From the NCBI GenBank assembly GCA_964057225.1, contig OZ059897.1:15066001-15130000 (forward strand): a stretch of DNA of 64,000 bases. The letters run 5' to 3'. Of the stretch, positions 10,301 to 21,502 are shown piece by piece. How positions within the stretch are numbered: position 1 is the first letter of the stretch; every line of letters begins with the position of its first letter. Source of the DNA: Auanema rhodensis (taxonomy: Eukaryota > Nematoda > Chromadorea > Rhabditida > Rhabditidae). A model generated the notes under the pieces. It ran no database searches. It worked only from the letters and a program-made list of their open reading frames with translations, and was not told the origin of the DNA. Made by a program: the position numbers and the translations under genes.

Positions 10301-13300
10301 CTTTGAATTTTGATAATGAATGAACTACAGTGTCCACGTCAACCAGGATGGGCTCCATGTATTACGAAAGATCAAGCCAACGATCGATTCCGCAACTGTT
10401 GTGCCCGATTAGGAGAAGGGTGTGTTCCTCTTTGCAATTATGATGCCACATTAGCCACGGTAAGAAGCCTTCTATATTCTTGTTCAAATCAAAGACTGCT
10501 TTCAGATGCAACTGGCTGTCTTGACCGGGCGTTGTCCTCTGAACAAGGTGGCCGATATGATGATATGCGCATCAGGATATCAAGATGCCACTCCCTGCTG
10601 CGAAGCCTATAACGTCTTTGAACCAGGATATGAACATTGCCGTCCTTATTGTAATCCAGCCGCGGGATTACCGCAAGGAGGATTGCTATCAGAAAAATAC
10701 AAGTGTCTTGTTAAGTTGGGTGCCATTCAGCAGTGCTTCTACGTATCTCAAAAACCATAGATACTGATTAATTTTTGAATGTGTTTTGCGAGTCCTTATT
10801 TCTCAGAAGAGTTGTCTTTCCTTACCGTAAATCAATCCAGGCGTGCAATAAGAGCTATATCTATCTCTTAGGTTATATCAAGTTTTCTCATGATATGTTA
10901 ATTAAGCAAAGATATCATATAATAAATTCTGACAAATTTTAAGTGTCTTAAATAAAGTTTCTAAATAAACTTACTGTTGAAAAACTCCTGTATCATTCAG
11001 AATATTAATTCCTTCATTTTGAGAGGAATATGCCCCGATCAACGAGAATATATACATCGATCCTCCATATGATAGATTTTTCACAGAAAACACGTTTTGA
11101 CCTTGGCAAAGCTGAAGCAAAATATTAGGCTTTCCATGGCATATATACTCACATTATCAAGAGCAATTTTGAACTCTTGAGCATAAGATTCTAAAGTTTC
11201 CATTAATAATGGATAGTCCGAACAAAGTTGGAGTGAAAATAGAATAGCATTACGAACACAAACAAATAGAAGTTTGTTTGAATTAATGCCCCATGATGGT
11301 TGAAGCCCGTTCGCAACACTAACTTCAGAAAGTAGCTGAAAAGAGAAAGCATAAGCACAGTATATTTCGTGCTCAAACCTTAACAAAAATTGCATTTATA
11401 CTTTCTACTTTATCGACACGTCTAGCTGTATCAACGTCATCAAGCAGAGAAGTATACAATAGAGAAACAACTTTTAAATTCAAAGAATCTCCTTTCCAAC
11501 AGCTTTCAATTAATGATTGATGATCACTTCTATCTACAAACCTTTGGTAAGAAAGGATAAATCACAGCATTGAGATACCTTTTTTCCATACAGAGGAAGA
11601 ATTAGAAGAATCTCGCGAAATATGAAGAAATAATGAATAATTAGAATCAGCGGCAGGCTTGCGTGAAGCATTTTGAATCGCAACCGTATTCAGTACATCA
11701 AATCTGTGATGAACTAATTCAGCACTTCTATAATCGGTTCATTTCAAAATTGAGTTATCAAAAAAATAATTACTGAGCATTAATGAATGTATACACAGGC
11801 TCGAGAGATTCGTTCAACTCATGATTTGCGTTTCCTGGTTTATTAATAGCTAAAGCTTCACAAGCGCTCTGAATTAAAGTAGGTAATGAAAGTATACTAG
11901 AACTCCACGAATTTGGCACAATTGAAGGAGCCTGAAATGATTTATAATGCTTTAAATTTTTTAACTTTTCAAATTGAGAATGTATTAGCGTAGGATCGAC
12001 GCACCGTATTTAACATATCTGCCATCAAAAGAGTGGCTTTAATTCCACTAGGGGCATCAGGTTGCGCAACAATTAGTCTAGAAAGGGCTTGTGGAAGCCC
12101 TGCGTTAATTAAAGCAAAAAAGGCAAAAGCGCGGAAAGAACTTAGAAGATCAACATGATTACAAAACTCCTGAAGCCAAAAATATAAAAAGGAAAAAACT
12201 ATTTGATTTTACCGAAGAGTAACGCATAATAATATCATTCTGCGCCAACACAAAATCTTCTTTCAACGATGATTCATAAGAATCGGGAGACGTCATAGAT
12301 CCTATCCAAACATCATGAACTTTTAAAAAAAAATTGAATAGTGTTACCATAGAAAGAAACTGCTTCATCCCAATCTTTAAATTTTCTGGAACTGTAAGGC
12401 AAATCCATGAATTCACAACAGAAATCCACAATCATATCTCTAATACGCCGTAGGTTTGCGTTTTCTACAGTACCCAAACCCAGATATTCTAATAATCTAC
12501 AGAAAGCAATATGATCATAATATGAAAAACTAAATATTGAAACCTTAACGGAGAAGAAGAAATAATAGTATTGTTGGGTCCTACAGCAGAACAAGCTATT
12601 AAACCCGGCCATGATCTCAGAATACACAGAAAAGAATTAGAAAAATTCTCCATGACTCTTTCAACTTCTCGTTCAGCACTAAGATATTAAAGATTCAATA
12701 GTAATTTTGAACTACTCACATTTCTGAAGGTAAAGATGTTTTTTGAAAAAATCCAAACTCGATTAGAGGAGCAAAAATTTGCTTCAAAACATATATTAAG
12801 AAACTTTACAGTTAGAAAGCAAACTTCAAGAACCAGATGTAGCTGAGCTTTTACTCTTACAATTGGATCGTCTAGCCAATGTATAAGTATTCTGCCAACC
12901 ATTGTAGCTAATCTTCGACTCACTTTAGCTGCGCCAGTTAGAACTCGAACCTATAATCCTATTTTCATAAGATATATTGGTATATATATATATCCAACCA
13001 TCCAATCTGTTCCTGCCATATTCAGAATATGACAGGGCTCATATATACAAAATTCCAGAAAGGTTGCAATACATGGCAAAGCTAACCTAGAATTTCACAG
13101 GTGAAAATATTTCTCATTGAACTTAGATAAAAGAATATACCTGTCATAATCACTGTGATAATGCTGACCAGTGTTGGGCTGCACTTCAGTATTACTATTA
13201 TCTTCCTTATCGATAACTCCTGTTATATTGATGGCAGATAAGGCAATCGCAATTACAGGCTGCATAACTGACCGCGGAAACGCATATTTTCTTCAAAAGT

Positions 13301-14047
13301 CATCAAGAAAGAAGTGAAAATGATATTATAAACAGAACATACTGTTTATTTTTCTGGGATTTAGAAGATTCAATCAACTTTTTCAGATTTGATGTTTGAT
13401 AAACAAGGATTAACTGGCTTATAAGTTGAAGAGCCTCAATACGTTCAACTTCATTTTCAACTCTCAAATCAAGTCCTCTTAAATATATAATTTTCAGATA
13501 ATGGCGCAAAGAAAGTCTAACCTGACAACATAAATGTCGATATGTGAAACTGATAACAAATAAGTTAAATTACGCTCTGTGAATAGACAGAGGCGAATAA
13601 TACGAAAACTCATGGCACGAAGTAAAGGATAGTCATCTTTAATGAATATAATGACTCTAAAAGATGAGAAGTAGGTCCAAATTTTAAAAATATCAAACTT
13701 TGAACAAATAGATTCGAAGAATTCATGTGAATTTAGAGCTTCCTGGGATGTTTCTTGTAATAATATATTTAATTTGTTCAAAAAATTATATTTTTCTTCA
13801 TATGAAGATTGAACTGAATGACTATAGCTTTCCTTAATTAAGATTTCACAGGCTGAACGATCAAATCGTGTGACTGCTGGTTTTTTAATAACAACTAAAC
13901 AGAACAAGTAACAATTAAATAGAGAGATTGCTTACTCTTGTTCTGTCTGGAACTTTGCCTCAAACTATTCACACGAAGAGACTCATTTTTCATACGTGCC
14001 GTCTTTGGAAGACGGGTAGGACGGTTCAAAGAGAATGATTCTGTCAT
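4388..14047 (-). CDS. rict-1: RICTOR, TORC2 scaffold subunit (rict-1 orthologue)
   Basis: Many-exon gene; start ATG at 14047-14045, stop TAG at 4390-4388. RICTOR is the defining large helical scaffold of TOR complex 2, which activates AGC kinases such as AKT and SGK. N-terminal armadillo region: exon 13936-14047, then about 13494-13907 (DYPLLRAMSFRIIRL), about 13303-13509 (GLDLRVENEVERIEALQLI, matching human IQQSNEVERTQALRLV), then helices through 11.1 kb. The exon ending at 10975 encodes YIFSLIGAYSSQNEG...GVFQ. It joins in phase to the exon starting at 7202 (DYVKVIVSCLNYKYEGMTRI), matching human VFQCLLNLC...SSLDYSRDGLARV. Next come FGKWGMRLLLGQLAD (about 6930), PIHLFGALAKHNTGRRLL (about 6360; human PIHLYGQLVHHKTGCHLL) and YGWESNRH (about 5940). 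The C-terminal part is Ser/Thr rich with TSGLSSM, followed by LPIDVDVM and a LRRRVLNEV block like the human tail. The 7203-10974 intron contains an opposite-strand gene. Confidence 0.9.
7264..7510 (-). other. Possible 54-codon spliced ORF inside the RICTOR intron
   Basis: On the minus strand, ATGCCTCCTCTTTTGATC starts near 7514. Removing a 36-nt GTGGGA...ACAG and a 50-nt GTGCTT...TTTTAG leaves one open frame. It contains DDKKWISGFRNLEDAI and then EENEEVWLLLAKPPGYNELV before a TAG near 7287. The two splice removals keep the frame and the composition is protein-like. However, the second donor is poor and the segment is not needed by RICTOR, whose flanking exons join in phase without it. I recognise no family. 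It could be a second nested gene, a relic or chance. Confidence 0.22.
7511..8280. other. Non-coding stretch in the RICTOR intron
   Basis: No convincing gene. A + frame from 7542 opens with a hydrophobic, signal-like segment (LLILSILIFF) but ends after 73 codons with no recognisable domain. The rest is AT-rich and may hold the promoter of the nested DB-module gene. Confidence 0.4.
8281..8477 (+). other. Unassigned exon-like open frame (CPGW... stretch)
   Basis: After an acceptor-like TTATACAG there is an ATG-less open frame, GC-richer than its surroundings. It encodes a segment starting CNQAEKSCPGWKVDPSG and ending at a TAG near 8475. It could be the last exon of a small gene whose first exon is not evident, or a decayed exon. 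The opposite strand is also open for about 45 codons, so the coding strand is not certain. It lies just upstream of the nested DB-module gene. Confidence 0.2.
8653..10760 (+). CDS. Secreted ShKT-like / Gln-Pro-rich / DB-module protein
   Basis: Nine predicted exons: 8653-8802, 8851-8892, 8938-9342, 9387-9455, 9547-9900, 9943-10131, 10181-10288, 10331-10459 and 10506-10760, giving about 566 residues. Every intron is phase 0. Exon 1 encodes a signal peptide (MRNTSIFILLLGIAYAVAA) and a cysteine cluster ending MCPKTCGPCYK, like the end of ShKT/SXC domains common in nematode surface and secreted proteins. The middle (about residues 50-440) is Gln/Pro/Thr rich and low complexity. The last two exons form a DB module: CPRQPGW, FRNCCARLGEGCVPLC, then TGRCP, CASGYQDATPCCE, CRPYC and a final KYKCLVKLGAIQQCF. 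DB modules are nematode-specific extracellular domains of unknown function. The gene lies wholly within a RICTOR intron on the opposite strand. AATAAA near 10951 may end its mRNA, which would overlap the RICTOR exon starting near 10975 only if processing is late. A cuticle or extracellular-matrix role is inference. Confidence 0.88.
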
Positions 14048-14466
14048 TCAGAAGTCATCTATAAAGACTTCTTTGCAAAACTAATAGTTTTAAGCAAAAA
14101 AAACATTAAAATAAGGAAATAAAAACCAGATTGCTGAATGAAAAGGGGTACGAATACAAGTTTACGTACGAAGTTTTTGATCACACGAATTTTGGATGCC
14201 TTTTAGAACACGAATGTTCGGTTTGATGGGAAAATTATGGTTTTTCATTGAAAATTTGAAATGATCATTTAAATAAATATTCATAAATCAATTTACAGAA
14301 GATAATCTTATTCTTAAATTTTTTTATTAAAAAAACATTATTGCTCTTTTTTTGAATATCCTAGTATTTAGCGATATGCTTTTTAAAATTTTCAAAATGT
14401 TTTATAACTATAATACAACAACAACAAGAGTTAACTATTTTCTTAAAAATGATAATGAGAGAAATA
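14048..14466. other. Intergenic, RICTOR to GUF1
   Basis: About 420 bp of AT-rich DNA between two genes on the same (-) strand: GUF1 lies upstream, RICTOR downstream. I see no further gene. The spacing is compatible with separate promoters or with a loose operon. Confidence 0.6.
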
Positions 14467-17068
14467 TTAGTTTCTCAGAACGTTAAGAAACGCTTCTTTA
14501 GGAATTTGCACATTGCCTAACATCTTCATTCGTTCTTTACCCTTTTTTTGATGACTTAACTTTTTATTCAAACGCTCCATACCTATAATATTAAATGAGT
14601 TTATATAAATAGTTATGTTTTCAATTCAACCTCCTCCACCAAAGTTTCCTTTTAATAATTGACTGAAATCTCTCTTCATTGGTTGAATTGTTATTTGTGA
14701 CAATGCCTTTGTGGAACTGCCAACACAAGCTATAATTCGTATGCAAAATGAGGTTAATCCAAGATGCCAGTTGAACCTTTGATAATGACTTCAAACTGTT
14801 GTCTTGGGATTTCTCTCTTCAGCCTTTGAACCATGAGTTTTGCCCTATCTCTAGCCATAGCAGCTGGTATAATTTGTGAAAACTCAGGAATCTACATACA
14901 AAGACTTTATAATAGAAATACTGATTAAAAGCAAACCTCTTTTCCATTAATAGATATTGACAGTTTGATTAATTTGGATTCATTATAACCATCATGCTCA
15001 TAATCGAAAGATACATAGCCGGATGTTAAACGTTTAAGACGTTCGAAAAAATCAATTACAACTGAAAAAACAGTTAGTTCTGAAAAGGAATCACAGTTTA
15101 CCCTCAGCTAAAGGAAGCCGCCATATGATCATGACACGATCTTCATCAATGGACGATATATCACCACGTTCTCCCCTGCTCTCGGAACATAGACCATTAA
15201 CTATACCCATATGCTCTGTTTGAACGATCATTCGAACCTTAAAATAGTTTGAAATTTATAACATCTAACAAATCATTTTACCTTCACCATAGGTTCCAAA
15301 AACTGATCAACATCACTTTCTTCTGGAAACTTACTTGGATCTAATATGCGTATTTCAGGTTGACCATTATAACGTTTTTTTCTGATAGTTTCATTATCCT
15401 AAATAAAACTTTTAATGGATTTTTCTTTTCATTTAAACTTTGATAAGAGCACGATACTCAACAGAAGGTTGTGTAAGAATTACACTTGCTCCATATTCCT
15501 GATCAAGTCTAGCACCGAATACTTCCATATGGAGAACTCCAAGAAACCCTACCTTAAACACACCTTCATATTAATTTTTGGAATGTAATAGCAAATATAC
15601 CCTCCAACCCAAGCCCAAAGCATGGCTAGAATCAGGTGTAATTACAACTGAAGGATCATTTAAACTAAGTCTTTCGACAGCCTAAATAAAAATGTGTAAT
15701 AGCAAAAGAATTGTTGAAAAAATGAGTTACCTGTTTTAATCCATCATATTCAGAAGTTTCTAAGGGAAATAGACCAGCATAAACAGTGGGCTTGATGGGC
15801 TTGAAGCCCGGTAAAGGTTCTACAGTATCTTTAATCGCAGGATCGAATAAAGTTTCTCCAACAGCAGCCTCCTGCGAAAAAAATGAAATTAAACAAAATG
15901 GGGGAATACAAACCTTTACAGTCTTCATATTACAAATGATATATCCTACTTGACCAGATTGAAGACTTGCGCATGGCGTCATATCAGGTCTCATAATTCC
16001 AACCTTAAAAACAATATATCTCAATCTCTGAAAAAAAATACAAACCTCCACTACATCGTACTCTTTGTCATGATGGTAGCTTTTTATTTTTTGACCTTTT
16101 TTCACAGATCCTTCCTTAACAAGAATAAAAGCTATAGCTCCACGGAAATGTTCAAATAAAGAATCAAAGATAAATGCTCTGAAAAAAATTTCAAAACAAG
16201 AAATTACTTAGCAACTGTACTTGAAAGGTGCTTCACTTTCAACTGCTGGAGGAGGAATTCTATCAATAATATTATCTAATATATTTTCTATATTTAGACC
16301 CGTTTTTGCAGATATTTTCAAACTCTCCTCAGGATTAAATTCAAAAAGTTGCTTTAATTGATTTTCAACCTAAGCAACATTTATTATACATAAACTAGTA
16401 CAAATAACCTTACTTTTGGTATATTTGCCCCGGATAAATCAATTTTGTTAATTATCGGTATCATAGTAACATTTCTTTCAAAAGCCAACCAGAAATTCGA
16501 AATTGTCTGAAATAATAACAAGTCCAATAATACAAATTTATGTTACAAACTTGAGCTTGAACACCTTGATTAGCAGCAACTAATAATAATATTCCATCAC
16601 ATACTGACAATGAACGAAAAACTTCTGCAGAAAAATCAGCATGGCCGGGGGTATCTATAAGATTTAATAGATATCCCTGAAATGTATTTATGTTCTTTCA
16701 AATATTAAAGATTTATGAAACCTTGTATGGTAATGCGACTGTTTGAGCTTTAACAGTAATACCGCGTTCTCTTTCAACTTGAAGACGATCTAGCATTTGA
16801 CTATTCCTCTCCCCTTTTTTAATAACACCAGCTAATTCTAATAAGCGATCAGCTAAAGTACTTTTACCATGATCTACATGTGCTACAATGCTTAAAGATT
16901 TTTTTTTTAATTTCAACCGTTAATCGTATCAAACCTAAAATTCCGGATCTTATCAGGGGTATACTTTTCTAATTTTACAACTTTAGTAGGATCATCAGGC
17001 TTTAAAGAAAAATTGCGAACAAAATTTGTAATTCTATGATTACGATATACTCTAAAAATGACTCTCAT
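14467..17068 (-). CDS. guf1: GUF1/LepA, mitochondrial elongation factor 4
   Basis: Translational GTPase of the LepA/EF4 family, which acts on mitochondrial ribosomes. ATG at 17068. The N-terminus is basic and Arg/Asn rich ([20 protein letters not shown]), as in a mitochondrial presequence. It is followed by YTPDKIRNF and, after a short intron, [19 protein letters not shown] (G1/P-loop). Next come [18 protein letters not shown] (G2), [15 protein letters not shown] (G3, about 16,650) and [13 protein letters not shown] (G4, about 16,440). Later exons carry [18 protein letters not shown]-like EF4-specific sequence (about 15,800), a [14 protein letters not shown]-like block (about 15,530) and the EF4 C-terminal domain. 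The end, [20 protein letters not shown] then [12 protein letters not shown], matches the family's C-terminus. Stop TAA at 14469-14467. At least a dozen short introns. Appears intact. Confidence 0.93.
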
Positions 17069-17795
17069 ATCCATTCAACATCACCTAAATATTTTTTTGT
17101 AAAATGTATATTTTAACAAAGTATTTGTATAATTTTAAATTAACTCTGCGGTCATGAACCTCAACAATTTAATAAAACATGTTCGATAGAATAATTTATA
17201 TAAAAATTACATACACAAATACAATGAATATATATCAAATTAAAGTTATAAATAACAACTAATAGAGTTAATCAATTTCTGTTCCAAATAAGTATATCAT
17301 ATAATAATAGAAATGACGATAAATCTGAAACCTAAACTAAATTATTATCCCTTATTAAATTGTTCAAGTGTGAAATAATTAGTTAAATTTGATAAATTAT
17401 ATGATTATTCACCAATGATACTAACCAAAACTTATATTAGTTAGGGTGTTTGTTTAATAAATAATTAAGCATAAACTCAATACTAAACAATGATAATTTT
17501 TTGTTTATTAATGTAAGTCTTCATCATAAGTTTTCATTAATTATGAATTTATTGGAACATAATGAATAAGAAAATAGAAAAGCTCTATCAATGATATATT
17601 ATCTGCACTCTGTTTAACTAGATGTTCATTTCATAAAATGTTACTTATTATTCAGGTGTTTGCGTTATCTACCGTGTTATATAACTAAAAGGATTGAACA
17701 TTATGAATCTAATAAATAAAATATTTATATATTTATTAATAATAGTTTATAAAACAATCAATTATAATGTAAACCAGTTAGATTATGTAATCTCA
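17069..17795. other. AT-rich intergenic DNA
   Basis: Very AT-rich sequence between the GUF1 start and the stop of the next minus-strand gene. I see no gene or repeat; it presumably holds the GUF1 promoter. Confidence 0.6.
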
Positions 17796-18154
17796 TCAGT
17801 TATCAATGTCTGGTACGATTCGAAGTTTTTTGCTAATATTCATATAGCTGATACAGCTCTTGAGGAAAGTAATTTGTCCTTCGTTTTCACGCTGATATTT
17901 TTTAAGTTTAGCATATAGAATAGGATCATCTGAAATATATTTTGTTCGTTTTTAAATACATATATGACAATACTTTTCATATGTTTTTCATCTTTCCAGA
18001 TTTCCGTACCTGAGTTAACCCAACGAATTAAATAAAGAATGTCGATCTCACGGAGCTTACAATCGACAACATGAATAGCACCGTTATCATAAATATCCAA
18101 AGATGGAATAAGAGAAGGCGATTCAGATGTCATTAAACTCAAATATCTGAACAT
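17796..18154 (-). CDS. Small uncharacterised protein (about 105 residues)
   Basis: ATG at 18154. Exon 1 encodes SLIPSLDIYDNGAIHVVDCK then LREIDILYLIRWVNSGTEIW. Removing a 44-nt intron (GTATTG...TTTCAG, about 17,931-17,974) keeps the frame into DPILYAKLKKYQRENEGQIT, with a stop at 17798-17796. The unspliced frame also stays open for a while, so the intron is inferred from the better, charged sequence it yields and from its consensus ends. I recognise no family. The protein looks soluble, mixed alpha/beta and then helical, with no signal peptide. It is divergent from the Tubby gene, sharing about 740 bp of upstream DNA. There may be more 5' exons. Confidence 0.45.
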
Positions 18155-18547
18155 AATAGTTGAAAAATGTCAAATGTATGAATAAAGGAAAGCAATTATT
18201 TTCTAGGTATAGAGGAAAGCATATGTACATATTGATAGATGTTTGAATTAGACAGAAAAATTTTATACTTAAATGGAATCAAGGAATATTGTAATTTAAT
18301 TGTTAAACTAAGATGTAGATTTTGAGTTTTTGTTACAAGATAGCTATTTGTTAAATTGCTATTGAAATTTCTTGAATAATGATATATTTTACATGTTCGT
18401 ACTAGTTTAATTCTCTCATCTTATAATATTTTTGGTGGAAAGAAATAGGAAATGTTTTTTTTTATTAAACATAAAGAAGTTCTTGAAGGCTATAATATAG
18501 TATAATATATGAGATATTCCATGTCTCACATTTATTTAGACTTACTA

Positions 18548-18630
18548 GAGGAGGGAGGCTCTATCTAGAAATAAGTTGTCATAGCAACTGTGGGCTAGCC
18601 CATTTTGGCTCAGCCTTCCTACGGCTCCTC
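18548..18630. other. GC-rich multi-hairpin segment between divergent genes
   Basis: GAGGAG-GGAGGCT (18548-18560) can pair with AGCC-TTCC...CTCCTC (18612-18630). Inside lie a small hairpin, AGTTG-TCATAG-CAACT, and a perfect 12-bp palindrome, TGGGCTAGCCCA. It stands out against the surrounding DNA, which is almost purely AT. It could be a structured RNA, a promoter element of the divergent pair or a small inverted-repeat element. Confidence 0.4.
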
Positions 18631-18895
18631 TCATGCCCTATATGGAAACCAACAACTTTTCATTCTATTTTACGTATTTTGATACCATTTATAGATTTCA
18701 TGCTCTATATACTACTAAGCTAATGTATACGAGAATCCTATGTTCAACGTTTAATCTGTGTAGACTATCTAGATTTTAATGCTTTAATAGTATAAAAAAT
18801 TCTCAATTAATTAAAATGTAACTGCTCGTGAAATTTTGTATAATAATATCAAAATAAATTATTTCTTTTTTAATATTTCTTTCCAAATTTTAAGA

Positions 18896-21075
18896 ATGAC
18901 TGATAACTCAGAATGGATTAATCAAAATCTACAAAGACAGGTAAATTAATTGAAAATTTATGAAATTAAATCAAATCATACAAATATTATATGAAAGTTA
19001 TATTTATGAAAAGCGAAATATTTTTTTTGGAACTTGAGTAATGCAACATATCCTATTCAGAGGCGGATGTTAGAAGAAAAGCAAAAAATGAAGCGAATGT
19101 GCTCACCAAATATCAGAAGTAATCAAAATGCTTATTCACGATTAGAAAACTCAGAAGGGTAAGAATGAGCGTTGTAAGAGTGAGAATACTAAACAAATTG
19201 TTTTACAGAAGTGACGGTTATCCATTGGTTAATCACGCATTCAATGACAGAGATTTATCGTCGTTTTCTTCAACACCCGTTGTTGTCACGGATAATGTAG
19301 ACGTGGGAAGAACTAAAAACACTAGGACGCCTTCTCCGGAAAACAATGCCAGACCGGCTGGATCATTTTCCTTTTCAACTTCTGATCAATCAATCTCAGC
19401 ACAATCACAAGAAGGTGAAGAGTAAGTTGATCTATAAGCATTTCTTAAAACTAACTTCATATACTATACTTTAGTGATAATGATGCAGTGCACCGTTTGC
19501 TGTTGGGAAAACTTGAGAAGGCAGATATATCGAGCATGGTTACAAGTGATGATGAGGGTACAACAGGAACTGTTACAACTGGTCCGGACGGTCTCGAAAC
19601 GCACACTTTGCCTGTTACATTACAACCTGATTACGATGAAATCATGGCTGATGTTGAAGCGTACGTCATTGAAAAGCAAAATTACAAAATGATTTGATAT
19701 TTTTCAGATTTGTAAAATCACCAGCAAAGGGAAATAGGATATATCGTTGTTCTATTACACGTGACAAAAAAGGAATGGATAAAGGAATATATCCAACATA
19801 CTATTTACATTTAGAAAGAGAAGAAAAGAAAAAAGGAGTAAGAGTTACTTCAAAATATTAAAAACATTAATGATACTTCAGATTTTTCTGTTAGCAGCTC
19901 GTAAACGAAAGAAGAGTACAACAGCTAATTATTTGATCAGCTGTGATGCTACAGATCTTTCTAGAGATGCAGCATCTTTCATGGGAAAAGTCAGGTAAGT
20001 AAAGAATTTGAATATTTATAATACGACATGAGAATTAACAATTACGACAAATAGCTTTTAACTAGTATGTCTATTAAGATGTAATGCCATGGGTACCACT
20101 TTCGTCATTTATAATGGAGGACAAAATCCAAAAAAATGTAATACTTTGGATGTTCGTCAGGAATTAGCTGCAGTACTATATGTAAGTAATAAAGTTAAAT
20201 CAATATAAGTATATCATGAAGAAGAGGAAAATTATTCGTACGAAGCATCCATATATAGAATTTCCGGAAAGCAACCAGTGAACTGCGTTGAAATGACACA
20301 AAATGATGAGAATTATTTGACTTGCGTGTAATTAGCATAGACAAATGATGTCATGCGCATGTAGCTATGCCAATTAAAATAAAATATATGATTTAACATG
20401 TGACAATGACTGAATATGTTCAAAAATCAATAAAGATAATTAGAATTTTTTCAATATCATAACTAAAAACTATTAGCTTTGTTTCAGGATACCAATGTTC
20501 TTGGTTTTCGTGGCCCTCGAAAGATGACGGTAGTAATACCTGGAGTATATGATCCACATATCTCTTCTTCATTCAAACGTATTCCAATTCAACCAGTAGA
20601 TGAGAGAGATACATTAGTTGAGCGATATAAGAGAGTACGTTGTGATAGAGATACAAATGGTCAAATTGTGGTTATGACTAATAAGCCGCCAGTTTGGAAT
20701 GAAGGTATTATAATAATTTAAATAAATATTATATGATTTTATGCTGATTATAAAAACAAATAAAGTTGTTTATATGTAAATAACTAAATGATATTTGTTT
20801 TTCTTTTGCAGATTCACAATCCTATGTTTTGAATTTTCATGGTCGTGTAACACAAGCATCTGTTAAAAACTTTCAAATCATTCATCCTTCTGATCGTAAG
20901 AGATAATCAAGTTATAAAATATTTTAATATTTTACTTTTAGCTGAATATATTGTTATGCAATTTGGACGGATATCTGAAGATACATTCTCTATGGATTTT
21001 CGATATCCCTTGAGTGCTATACAAGCTTTTGGTATTGCTATGACAAGTTTTCATGGAAAAATAGCCTGTGAATAA
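18896..21075 (+). CDS. tub-1: Tubby/TULP family protein
   Basis: About ten exons. Tubby-like proteins bind phosphoinositides through the C-terminal Tubby domain and help deliver membrane cargo to cilia; the C. elegans member affects fat storage and chemosensory neurons. Exon 1 (18896-18940) starts [15 protein letters not shown]. The next exon is basic ([13 protein letters not shown]), like the N-terminal IFT-A-binding helix of TULP proteins. The middle is Ser/Thr rich and acidic. The Tubby domain starts near 19,708 with [20 protein letters not shown] and runs through [87 protein letters not shown] and [11 protein letters not shown]. It ends [15 protein letters not shown], the canonical C-terminus, with stop at 21073-21075. 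The KxR-type phosphoinositide-binding basic cluster (RKRKK) is present. It appears complete and intact. Confidence 0.95.
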
Positions 21076-21423
21076 TGTTTCAAGAAAATTCAAATCCATA
21101 TATCAAGAAAGAAATTAATAATTATTATTTTTTATGTTTAAACTTCTTGGAAAGTTTAAGGAAAAAAAATTAATAATAATAGTATTCCAAGATGTTATTT
21201 TTATTTTTTTTTGGAATTTTTTCTTCAATTTTCATGAAGATTTAATTCTACTGTAGTTTCAATAATTATAATAATATACTTCAAATGTTTTTGAAAAGAA
21301 AAACCAATAAATATTTTTTTTTATTATAAAATCTCTTAAGAGAAAAAAAATTTTGTATGGTCGTTTTACTTCCATTTATTTGAAAGAAAGTAAAAAAACA
21401 TATTCAGAGAACAAGGTAAATCA

Positions 21424-21502
21424 AAGAGAGAGGGAAGGAGAGAGAGAGGGAGAGGGGGAAGGAGAGAGAGAGGGAGAGGGGGAAGAAGAGAGAGAGAGAT
21501 AG
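21424..21502. repeat. GA-rich tandem repeat
   Basis: Purine-only tract on the + strand with an internal duplication of about 28 bp (GGAAGGAGAGAGAGAGGGAG recurs twice). It lies 350 bp after the Tubby stop. Confidence 0.9.
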
